Virus record (IMG/VR): IMGVR_UViG_3300024517_000068
Coordinates: 1 to 32,945 of that record
Source of the DNA: a virus
Length of the DNA: 32,945 nucleotides
Reading direction: 5' to 3' (one strand)
Part shown: in pieces, positions 5,190 to 10,943 of the stretch
How the letters are laid out: the number at the start of each line of letters is the position of its first letter
How positions within the stretch are numbered: the stretch's first letter is position 1
Position numbers and translations under genes: made by a program
Notes under the pieces: model-generated
The model's input: the letters and a program-made list of their open reading frames with translations, nothing else
Databases searched by the model: none
What the model was told of the DNA's origin: nothing

Positions 5190-5476
5190 GACTTGAAGGC
5201 TGTGGAGACAACTCATGCATGTTTGGAGCGTCGGGCGGCATGGGTACGAACTGCGGCTGCCGCTGCCTCGAACACATTCTACCCCCGCATGCACGAGCCG
5301 GGCGGGTGCGTGTTCGTGCGAATGTGTCTAAGCTGCGGGCCCGCGTGGCGGAGCTTGAGGTGGAGCTTGCGAGGTTGCTCCGTGAGAGGGTGGAACTGAT
5401 GCGCCTCGTTGCATCCAGAGCCCTGCCCGACGAAGCCGTGAGCCTGAGCTATGAGAGCAAGGAGGGCGGGGCGTGA
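5186..5476 (+). CDS. Coiled-coil protein with shared module, copy 2 (96 aa)
   Basis: The start is a GTG in a GTGA overlap, seven or so bases after AAGGAGG. The N-terminal 35 residues are rich in Gly and Cys (CGDNSCMFG, NCGCRC), a possible metal site. Then comes a strong coiled coil, KLRARVAELEVELARLLRE, to about residue 75. The tail is YESKEGGA, matching its neighbours. The shared module at 5340-5360 differs by only two bases from that at 4948-4968. The likely origin is duplication within the phage. The function is unknown; coiled coils of this kind usually mediate self-association. Confidence 0.6.
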   Translation: MRLEGCGDNSCMFGASGGMGTNCGCRCLEHILPPHARAGRVRVRANVSKLRARVAELEVELARLLRERVELMRLVASRALPDEAVSLSYESKEGGA

Positions 5477-5769
5477 TGTTGTATTCACTTGAACAACTGA
5501 AAGCGTACGGTGCTGCTCGGGCATTACTGCCGGAGCTGCCGACGCTCGCGGACCTGCACGCGCTCAAGGGGTCTCACGCCGAGCTCGTGGCCCGCGTGGC
5601 GGAGCTTGAGGCGAGGCATCAGTACATGTCTGGGCACACTATGGAAACCGCGTGTGAAGTGTGTGGCAAGGTTACTCGCAACAGTCTGGGCGACATAATG
5701 CACCTGGCCGTAAGCTTCGGAATCGCAACGGGCGCACTGCCCAGTGATAGCAAGGAGGGCGGGGCGTGA
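5473..5769 (+). CDS. Coiled-coil protein with shared module, copy 3 (98 aa)
   Basis: The start GTG at 5473 lies at the same place within the repeated 20-bp tail as the starts of its neighbours; the adjacent ATG at 5476 is an alternative. A helix HAELVARVAELEARHQYM covers residues 34-51. CEVCGKV (about 60-66) is a single CxxC knuckle. The tail is SDSKEGGA. The DNA module at 5591-5611 is identical to that at 5340-5360. The protein could form a zinc-linked oligomer, but nothing beyond the motifs supports a role. Confidence 0.6.
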   Translation: MMLYSLEQLKAYGAARALLPELPTLADLHALKGSHAELVARVAELEARHQYMSGHTMETACEVCGKVTRNSLGDIMHLAVSFGIATGALPSDSKEGGA

Positions 5770-5963
5770 ACAGTGATGGAATCAATCGAAGCAAGGCCCA
5801 GCAGCTCATCTGCGAGGTGCTAGCCGAGCGTTGCGAGCAATCAGCGACAGTCCGGGAGGTCTTCAAGGACTGTTTTCCGCTACTGAGCAATCTCGTGCCG
5901 GGCTTTACGCCCTATCGACGAGCCGAGGGCTACGAGGGTAGCGAGGTGCCCAATGGCCTCTAG
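5766..5963 (+). CDS. Hypothetical small protein (65 aa)
   Basis: The gene starts at GTG in the third copy of the 20-bp tail repeat and encodes MNSDGINRSKAQQLICEVLAERCEQ and onward. It is largely helical, with two Cys residues in the first third, and lacks the RVAELE module and the KEGGA tail, so the cassette series stops here. The stop lies within the next gene (overlap of 11 bases). No family is recognised. Confidence 0.6.
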   Translation: MNSDGINRSKAQQLICEVLAERCEQSATVREVFKDCFPLLSNLVPGFTPYRRAEGYEGSEVPNGL

Positions 5964-6162
5964 GAAACCCAAAAAAGACCCCACATGCCCCGACAGAGCC
6001 GCCCGCATCGAGGATTGGAGCGAGGTGCGGAACCTCGGCATCCGAGAGGGGCTGGAAATGGCCCTTGCAGCTATCCCGAACTCGCGCAGCAACGTTTTGG
6101 CCCGAGCGGCCATCATCACCCGAGGTACCCGGCACTTCGGCAGCCCAGATTGGCGAAAATGA
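5953..6162 (+). CDS. Hypothetical small protein (69 aa)
   Basis: An ATG preceded by GCGAGGTG starts a 69-residue basic protein (MASRKPKKDPTCPDRAARIE). The Lys/Arg-rich start and a helix EVRNLGIREGLEMALAAIPNSRSNVLARAA are compatible with nucleic-acid contact, but no domain is recognised. It overlaps both neighbours and ends in an ATGA overlap with the gene at 6159. Confidence 0.6.
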   Translation: MASRKPKKDPTCPDRAARIEDWSEVRNLGIREGLEMALAAIPNSRSNVLARAAIITRGTRHFGSPDWRK

Positions 6163-6737
6163 GCGACACACCAGAAAGCACCCCTCCAGCCTGGTTCCAG
6201 GACCTTGAGTTTCGGTCTTGGGTCAAGCGCGAGCTCGGCGGGCTACTCCCAACCCCTCCAGCCACGACGACGATCGAAGAGGCCACCGCCATGTTGATGG
6301 CGTCCACCTACGCCGCCTGGCTAGCAGGCCGAGCAAGTGTGCTTGAGCCCACAAAATCTCCACCCCTTAGCCCCGACAAAAAGGCCCTAGACCGCGCTCA
6401 CGCCGCGCTGAGGCTCTGCGCTGTGCAACGGAAGGTGGAGCAGTCGTGGGACGGCGAGCACAGCATTGCAGTCTGCGGGCTCTGCAAGAACCGAGGCGGT
6501 AGGCACAAGCCGGACTGTCTCATGGTGGAGCTAGGGTCCGCCCCGGAGATTCCACCGCCCCCACCCAAGCCCGAACCGCCTGGACCTCAACTGAGAGCCG
6601 CTCGCCGAGCAATGGGTCTTACGCTCACGCCAATGGCGGCGATGCTCGACATCACTTCCGTGGACCTCTCGTCCATGGAGCAAGGCCTGCTGCGCGACCG
6701 CGCACACGTAATCCTAGACCGCCTTCGAAACCTTTAG
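6159..6737 (+). CDS. Protein with Cys/His knuckle and C-terminal HTH-like domain (192 aa)
   Basis: The ATG in an ATGA overlap starts MSDTPESTPPAWFQDLEF. The first 75 residues are helical. A CGLCKNRGGRHKPDC motif at about residues 107-121 could bind zinc. After a Pro-rich linker (PPPPPKPEPPGPQ), the last 55 residues (LRAARRAMGLTLTPMAAMLDITSVDLSSME) have the spacing of an XRE/lambda-repressor helix-turn-helix. A DNA-binding regulator is the best guess. The next gene has a similar HTH-like sequence, so a small regulatory pair is possible. Confidence 0.6.
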   Translation: MSDTPESTPPAWFQDLEFRSWVKRELGGLLPTPPATTTIEEATAMLMASTYAAWLAGRASVLEPTKSPPLSPDKKALDRAHAALRLCAVQRKVEQSWDGEHSIAVCGLCKNRGGRHKPDCLMVELGSAPEIPPPPPKPEPPGPQLRAARRAMGLTLTPMAAMLDITSVDLSSMEQGLLRDRAHVILDRLRNL

Positions 6738-6748
6738 GCCGACAAACC

Positions 6749-6949
6749 ATGACATCCATCCCAAGACACCCAGGAGCCCGCCTAAGGCGCTCCAGAACTC
6801 TCAAGGGCCTCACCCTCACCGAGGCTGCAGACCGGCTTAGAATGCCGGCCATGAGCCTCCTATCCGTGGAACTCGGCTGCACCAACCTACAGTGGGCAAC
6901 AAGCGTATTTCGACTATGGACCACCAGCCAAAAAACAAGCACTACCTAG
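6749..6949 (+). CDS. Small XRE-like HTH protein (66 aa)
   Basis: The sequence GARLRRSRTLKGLTLTEAADRLRMPAMSLLSVELG (residues 9-43) fits an XRE-family helix-turn-helix: the first helix, TLTEAADRLRM as helix 2, and a recognition helix before a VELG end. The C-terminus is short and polar. At 66 residues it is about the minimum for a Cro-like protein. It may bind one of the palindromes in the control regions. The family assignment is by eye. Confidence 0.55.
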   Translation: MTSIPRHPGARLRRSRTLKGLTLTEAADRLRMPAMSLLSVELGCTNLQWATSVFRLWTTSQKTSTT

Positions 6950-7194
6950 CCTCCGAGGAGCTACCCACCCCAGACGTGATATCCGTCGAGGTTTATGGTC
7001 GCTCAATGGGCAAGGACTACAAACAACGCGCCTGGGTGCAGTGGGGTGCGAGATTCCTTGAGCCTTGGCATATCTGGCGCTATTCGGGCGTCCCAAGCAC
7101 TAAGCTTCGAGACAAAGCGTCATTGCAGCGACGCAAGTGTGGGGCCGTCGCGTGCCCGAAAAGCGGCTATTTCGAGGTAAAATCATGCGCCTAA
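6916..7194 (+). CDS. Hypothetical protein (92 aa)
   Basis: The chosen ATG begins MDHQPKNKHYLASEELPTPD; an in-frame GTG at 6892 is an alternative and neither has a good ribosome binding site. The sequence reads like a real protein (VISVEVYGRSMGKDYKQRAWVQWGARFLEPWHIWRY), with many aromatic residues and a Cys pair at the end. It overlaps the HTH gene by 34 bases and the next small membrane gene by ten. The function is unknown. Confidence 0.5.
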   Translation: MDHQPKNKHYLASEELPTPDVISVEVYGRSMGKDYKQRAWVQWGARFLEPWHIWRYSGVPSTKLRDKASLQRRKCGAVACPKSGYFEVKSCA

Positions 7195-7331
7195 TCTGCG
7201 GCATAGCGGGTTTCTCGCTCATCACTCAATCGAACCCATCCACACAGTCGGGGTCCGGGGTGCTCGGGGGTTTCAGCATGCTTCTCATCTTCATGTCCAT
7301 ATTCGGTGACCGGAGAGGGATGAGGCGATGA
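7185..7331 (+). CDS. Small membrane protein (48 aa)
   Basis: An ATG after GAGGTAAAATC begins MRLICGIAGFSLITQS. Two hydrophobic stretches are visible: residues 3-13 (short) and GVLGGFSMLLIFMSIFG (about 25-41), followed by a basic tail DRRGMRR. One membrane span is likely, with the tail in the cytoplasm. The gene overlaps the next by four bases (ATGA). In phages such peptides are often holins, superinfection blockers or host-membrane effectors; no evidence picks one. Confidence 0.5.
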   Translation: MRLICGIAGFSLITQSNPSTQSGSGVLGGFSMLLIFMSIFGDRRGMRR

Positions 7332-7402
7332 TGGAGTTCCTAGCTTTCCTGTACCTTTGCGCCTGCCTGTCGAGCATGCTTCTGCTAGCGGTGGACTTAT
7401 GA
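7328..7402 (+). CDS. 24-residue hydrophobic peptide
   Basis: The ATGATG at 7328 opens a 24-codon frame, MMEFLAFLYLCACLSSMLLL and then AVDL, which is almost entirely hydrophobic and could span the membrane once. Its start overlaps the previous stop and its TGA overlaps the next ATG (ATGA), so it fills the only gap between two overlapping genes. It may be a true micro-gene or simply the linker that keeps translation coupled. Confidence 0.4.
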   Translation: MMEFLAFLYLCACLSSMLLLAVDL

Positions 7403-7581
7403 CCCAGGCCCAAGTCGAATGTAGGTGTCTAGGCTGTAGAGAGTGGCTGCCTGTCATCGGGTTCCCGGATGAGCTAGACACCGGCTGGTGGGCTCACAAT
7501 GACGCTACCTGCCCGAAGTGCGACCATCGGATGCGCCTAGGGGACTGTGAGCGAAGGAGGGTGCGGACGTGTCCAGCCTAG
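7399..7581 (+). CDS. Small zinc-ribbon-like protein (60 aa)
   Basis: The frame starts MTQAQVECRCLGC. Cysteines at 8, 10 and 13 and a CPKC at 38-41 followed by DHRMRLGDC make a plausible zinc ribbon. Residues between them (EWLPVIGFPDELDTGWWAHND) are aromatic and acidic. Small zinc-ribbon peptides are common in phage early regions and often bind host enzymes or nucleic acid. The gene overlaps the next by 13 bases. Confidence 0.55.
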   Translation: MTQAQVECRCLGCREWLPVIGFPDELDTGWWAHNDATCPKCDHRMRLGDCERRRVRTCPA

Positions 7582-7760
7582 AGCTCGAACGCCTGATAAG
7601 AGAGGACCCGCGGATTTGCAGTGATTGCGAGGCGTTTCTCGCCGAGGGTGAACGCGACCATCAGTGCGACAACTGCCATCAGAAGGACACCGAGAGGCCT
7701 GACGGCTCGGAGTGCGGGGCAGTACTTCGGGGTTACTACAGCGGGGCGTTCGACCAGTGA
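7569..7760 (+). CDS. Small zinc-binding protein candidate (63 aa)
   Basis: The GTG start follows a strong GAAGGAGG site. Residues CSDCEAFLAEGERDHQCDNCH (17-37) have two CxxC knuckles 12 residues apart, the layout of a four-Cys zinc finger. The flanks are acidic and polar. It is the second such peptide in a row. The TGA overlaps the next ATG (TGATG). No specific partner can be named. Confidence 0.55.
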   Translation: MSSLELERLIREDPRICSDCEAFLAEGERDHQCDNCHQKDTERPDGSECGAVLRGYYSGAFDQ

Positions 7761-7900
7761 TGCCAATGTGGGCCCAGCTCCTACTATATCTGGTCGGTCA
7801 CACCCTGGCGTGTGTGCTGTGGGAGGTCTTGGTCAGTCGAGGCAGGAGAGGGGCAGCGATGAGTAGGTGGGGCAAGGGGGAGGGGTGTGCCAAGGAGTGA
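7760..7900 (+). CDS. Small membrane protein (46 aa), last gene of the early operon
   Basis: The ATG overlaps the preceding TGA. The protein MPMWAQLLLYLVGHTLACVL continues as WEVLV, giving one membrane helix (residues 4-25), then a basic Arg/Gly/Lys-rich tail (SRGRRGAAMSRWGKGEG). The topology suggests a cytoplasmic tail. It is a small-phage-membrane-protein candidate (for example holin-like), with no endolysin next to it to support lysis. No gene is seen between 7901 and 8059; that gap holds the promoter described at 7992-8032. Confidence 0.5.
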   Translation: MPMWAQLLLYLVGHTLACVLWEVLVSRGRRGAAMSRWGKGEGCAKE

Positions 7901-7991
7901 TGTGGGGGAGGTGTGCCAAGAGGGGGTGTGGGGGTTTGATTACTGGGCGTGCGTCAAGCGCCGTGCCAACTCAAGTGCGCGGTTAGCGACA

Positions 7992-8032
7992 TAGTGTACC
8001 GTTGACACTAACCCAAAATTGGGCAATACTTT
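7992..8032 (+). promoter_or_regulatory. Promoter with overlapping operator-like palindromes ahead of the packaging genes
   Basis: A consensus TTGACA (8002-8007) is followed by AATACT (8025-8030, 17-bp spacing). The -35 is embedded in the inverted repeat TAGTGT-N7-ACACTA (7992-8010), and the spacer contains the palindrome CCCAAAATTGGG (8012-8023). The first downstream gene starts 30 bp later. This is the only strong promoter candidate before the structural block and so probably drives late genes under repressor or activator control. Confidence 0.5.
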
Positions 8033-8059
8033 TTATCCGTTTCAAGGATTCCGGTATTG

Positions 8060-8701
8060 ATGACAGAGGGTAAATGTAATCATCCAAAGAAAACAGGAGG
8101 CCGTTGCACTCTCCCCGCTGGCTTCGGTGTGCCGGATAAACTAGGCAATGGCTACTGTTTTCATCACCGCACTGTCGAAGTTCATGCCGGTTCGGTTGTT
8201 GTTCAGGCTAGCCAATTAGCAGCAGGTCCGCTAAAGAAGACAGGCGGCGACTTCTGCTATCGCATGACCACCGAGACCAGGCTAGGCGAGATAATGGATG
8301 CGATGGGGGCCGAGATGACCATGCCCGATGTATCCACTGGCACCATCGAGGTGGACCTCACCTTCGAGCTCAAGGCTGCCCGAGCTATGCTCGCCCTATT
8401 CATGGAACGCCACGCAGCGCGCGAGGATGCTCTCCTGGCGTGGCATGAGGCCCACCAGCGTGGCGACCTAGCCTCGCCTCCTCCGCGCGTACTCAATATC
8501 GTCGATGGTCACAAGGCCGTGGCGGGGGTAGCCACGCTAGCCAAGGTGATGCACGAGCTCCAACAGGCTGTACCTCGCGTGAAGTTCTTGGCTATCCTGG
8601 CGTCGATGGGAGAGAGCGTGAACCGTCACGTCGCGGACCCAGTGGCGAAGGCAGCGGTCCGGCAGGACTTTATAAATGCTTGCGCGGAGTACGTTGTATA
8701 A
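8060..8701 (+). CDS. Small terminase-like protein with N-terminal zinc knuckle
   Basis: The ATG at 8060 (a TTG directly before it is an alternative) has AAGGA upstream. The N-terminus CNHPKKTGGRC...NGYCFHH (C6, H8, C16, C33, H35/H36) resembles the Cys/His motif often found at the start of proteins encoded just before TerL. Residues 85-213 are helical (LKAARAMLALFMERHAAREDALLAWHEAHQRG, then TLAKVMHELQQAVP). The small subunit of terminase recognises the packaging start and regulates TerL. Position and motif support that role; I see no HTH in this protein, and the next gene might provide it. Confidence 0.55.
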   Translation: MTEGKCNHPKKTGGRCTLPAGFGVPDKLGNGYCFHHRTVEVHAGSVVVQASQLAAGPLKKTGGDFCYRMTTETRLGEIMDAMGAEMTMPDVSTGTIEVDLTFELKAARAMLALFMERHAAREDALLAWHEAHQRGDLASPPPRVLNIVDGHKAVAGVATLAKVMHELQQAVPRVKFLAILASMGESVNRHVADPVAKAAVRQDFINACAEYVV

Positions 8702-8721
8702 TCTAACCTCCTCTGTCTTGC

Positions 8722-8792
8722 ATAGTGGACACACCTACCTGTCCACTATCCCGGACACTGTCCATTATAGAGGACGGATAGAAATTATAGAG
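8722..8792. promoter_or_regulatory. Cluster of TGGACA/TGTCCA palindromes and a 9-bp direct repeat
   Basis: ATAGTGGACA (8722-8731) and TGTCCACTAT (8740-8749) form a perfect 10-bp inverted repeat. GGACACTGTCC (8753-8763) is a second palindrome. ATTATAGAG is repeated at 8764-8772 and 8784-8792, 20 bp apart. The cluster lies between the small-terminase candidate and the winged-helix gene. It could be an operator, a TerS binding or packaging site, or an mRNA hairpin. The rest of the gap to 8885 is C- and A-rich with nothing else seen. Confidence 0.5.
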
Positions 8793-8885
8793 CAACTGTC
8801 TGCGGCGGTCGCGCCGAGCCTAACCCCCTCCCCCACACGCAAAATTTTTCCCCAATAAAAACCCAGACCTTTGTTTCCCCTACCC

Positions 8886-9188
8886 ATGGAAATCTACAAC
8901 GACACCCGACTATCCGCAGGAGCTAGGTTGCTCTGGCTCGCAATGCAAGGCAATATAATCGAGGATGGAAGGCCCAAGAGCACCCAGTATTTTGCCACGA
9001 AGGACTACCTAGCGGGACTGATAGGCGTGTCGGTCAACACCGCCAACCGCTACATCCGAGCACTTCGTTCTACAGGTTGGCTCTCGGCCAACGGCGACGC
9101 GTGCGTGCAGACGTGGGATCTGCACTCGCTACCCACTGGCGAAGACGAAGTCCCCACGAGAGAGAGCCCTCATGCCCAGGAAACCTAG
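8886..9188 (+). CDS. Winged-helix DNA-binding protein (100 aa)
   Basis: The ATG gives MEIYNDTRLSAGARLLWLAM; a TTG at 8871 would add FPLP-type residues common in this domain, so the true start may be there. The fold is recognisable as a phage-type winged helix: an opening DxRLSxGARLLW helix, KDYLAGLIGVSVNTANRYIRAL as helix-turn-helix, and STGWLSANG as wing. Such domains are found in replication initiators and in terminase-associated proteins. Its place between the small-terminase candidate and TerL suggests it helps recognise packaging DNA. It overlaps TerL by 17 bases. Confidence 0.65.
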   Translation: MEIYNDTRLSAGARLLWLAMQGNIIEDGRPKSTQYFATKDYLAGLIGVSVNTANRYIRALRSTGWLSANGDACVQTWDLHSLPTGEDEVPTRESPHAQET

Positions 9189-10935
9189 TATCGAACTCGC
9201 CGAAGCTGCGCAGTCACCCGCGTATGGGCGAATGTCCACGGCGCAGAAAGGGTTGCTCAGTGCTGCGTTGGCGATTGAAGTCGACGAGCCCGCGCCAGTC
9301 GTGCTCACCCCGCAAGCGGCGAAGGCCGGGCAGTCGTCCTTGCTGGCGCATGTGCAGAACTGTAAGGCCACGACGGGCAAGCCCTACTTGGTGAATTGGC
9401 ACCTTGAGCAGCTGGCGGCCGCGTTGGAGAAGCTCTACCGGGGCGAGATCACCCGGCTCATGGTGCTGATGCCTCCGCGTCATGGCAAGTCGGAGCTCGT
9501 GTCTCGCCACTTCCCGGCGTGGTGCTTGGGTCAGAACCCGGACGAGCAGATCATCGCGTGCTCGTATAGCGCTGATTTGGCCGCGATGATGGGCGTGGCG
9601 GTGCAGAGAATCATGCACCAGATCGAGTACTGCGAGGAATTTGGCACGCGTATTGCCGGCACGGCCAACGAGCGGCAGGCCCAAAACTCCGTGGCGAAGG
9701 CGCAGCGCCAGACGTTCTTCGAGGTGGCCAACGGCTCGGGCTACTACCTCGGAGCGGGTGTCGGCGGGCCCATCACGGGCAAGGGATTCACGCTCGGTAT
9801 CATCGATGACCCGATCAAGAATAGGAAGGAGGCGGAGTCGAAGACCATCCTCGATAGCATCAACGATTGGTGGGACTCCACATTCTCCACACGTGGTGAG
9901 GGTGGTATGGCGCCCGGTGGCGAGGAGCGGATTCTTGTCACACTCACACCCTGGAACGAGGGCGATTTGTCCGGGCACATCCTTCGACAGGCGCGGGAGA
10001 CGGGAGAGGACTGGGTGGTTATCCGGTTCCCTGCGCTGGCGGAGGAAGCTGCAGCCCCGTCGCCGGATGCTCTGGTCTCGCAGATCGTCGACACGCCTGA
10101 CGGCTCACACATTCGCAGCCCCACACCGGACTCACCTGGCGACGGCATCGGGCCGGCGTCCGATGTAGTGAAGAGTGCGCGAGCTGCTGCCCTGGGCTCC
10201 GGGACACTAGGCCCGCTCTACATCGGCACGCCCGGGTTCTGCCACGACCCCCGCCAACCGGGCGAAGCGCTGTGGCCAGACAAGTACGGCACGCGAAAGC
10301 TTGAGGTCATCCGCGAGCGCAACGCCCGGGACTGGGCATCGCTCTACCAATGCCGGCCAGCGCCGGACAAGGGGTCGGTCTTCGAGCGCCCATGGTGGAA
10401 GTGGTACGACAGCCCGCAAGCATTGCCGGAAATGCAGAGTCGGTGTTTCAGCATCGACGCGAGTTTCAAGGACCTTTCCACATCCTCCTACTGCGTGATG
10501 CAGCTCTGGGGCGTCGTCGGCCCCGACCGGTATCTCCTGAAACAGTGGCGGCGGCGCCTGGACTTCCCGGCACTCCTGGACCTGTGCCGATCTGTCTTCC
10601 CCCTCTACCCCGAAGTCTTGACCAAGCTCATCGAGGAAAAAGCCAACGGCGCGGCTCTGATATCGATGCTCAAGGACACCTTCCCCGGCATCGTGCCCAT
10701 CAATCCGCGGGACTCGAAGTTTGTGCGGGCGCTGGCGGTGCAGGATTTCGTGCGGGGCGGGAACGTCTATCTGCCACGCTTCGAGACCTGGGCCCACGAG
10801 CTGGTGGTCGAGGCCTCTGCGTTCCCCAACGGACTCCACGATGATATGGTTGATGCGATGGTGCAGATGCTGCTCCACTACCAGTACAACCCTGTGACCT
10901 TCCTTGAGGCGATGGTTGACAACTGGATGAACTAG
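9172..10935 (+). CDS. terL: Terminase large subunit
   Basis: This 587-residue protein is the packaging motor: an N-terminal ATPase pumps DNA into the prohead and a C-terminal nuclease cuts it. The Walker A-type motif is PPRHGKS (101-107), Walker B is LGIIDDP (D212, D213), and the coupling motif is LVTLTPWNEGD (about 257-267). The RNase H-like nuclease shows SIDASFKD (D429), IEEKANG (E488/E489) and HDDMVDA (D557, D558, D561), in the right order for terminase_6-type proteins. The loop after the coupling region (about 300-345) is long and Pro/Ser-rich. The family name is by motif. The ribosome binding site is weak, consistent with coupling to the overlapping upstream gene. Confidence 0.95.
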   Translation: MPRKPSIELAEAAQSPAYGRMSTAQKGLLSAALAIEVDEPAPVVLTPQAAKAGQSSLLAHVQNCKATTGKPYLVNWHLEQLAAALEKLYRGEITRLMVLMPPRHGKSELVSRHFPAWCLGQNPDEQIIACSYSADLAAMMGVAVQRIMHQIEYCEEFGTRIAGTANERQAQNSVAKAQRQTFFEVANGSGYYLGAGVGGPITGKGFTLGIIDDPIKNRKEAESKTILDSINDWWDSTFSTRGEGGMAPGGEERILVTLTPWNEGDLSGHILRQARETGEDWVVIRFPALAEEAAAPSPDALVSQIVDTPDGSHIRSPTPDSPGDGIGPASDVVKSARAAALGSGTLGPLYIGTPGFCHDPRQPGEALWPDKYGTRKLEVIRERNARDWASLYQCRPAPDKGSVFERPWWKWYDSPQALPEMQSRCFSIDASFKDLSTSSYCVMQLWGVVGPDRYLLKQWRRRLDFPALLDLCRSVFPLYPEVLTKLIEEKANGAALISMLKDTFPGIVPINPRDSKFVRALAVQDFVRGGNVYLPRFETWAHELVVEASAFPNGLHDDMVDAMVQMLLHYQYNPVTFLEAMVDNWMN

Positions 10936-10943
10936 GCACACCC

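Larger units (their letters stand above)
5170..5769 (+). repeat. Three exact 20-bp repeats forming gene end, ribosome binding site and next start
   Basis: The sequence GCAAGGAGGGCGGGGCGTGA occurs exactly at 5170-5189, 5457-5476 and 5750-5769. In each copy it encodes the last residues (KEGGA, stop) of one gene, holds AAGGAGG and supplies the overlapping GTG of the next. A second repeat (CCCGCGTGGCGGAGCTTGAGG) lies upstream at 5340-5360 and 5591-5611, with a close variant at 4948-4968. Together they look like a duplicable gene cassette. Confidence 0.85.

Noticed and set aside
9214-9978. Long minus-strand open frames opposite TerL and similar shadows opposite the portal and neck genes
   Set aside because: They mirror the codon bias of the real plus-strand genes, have no ribosome binding sites and carry no recognisable domains.
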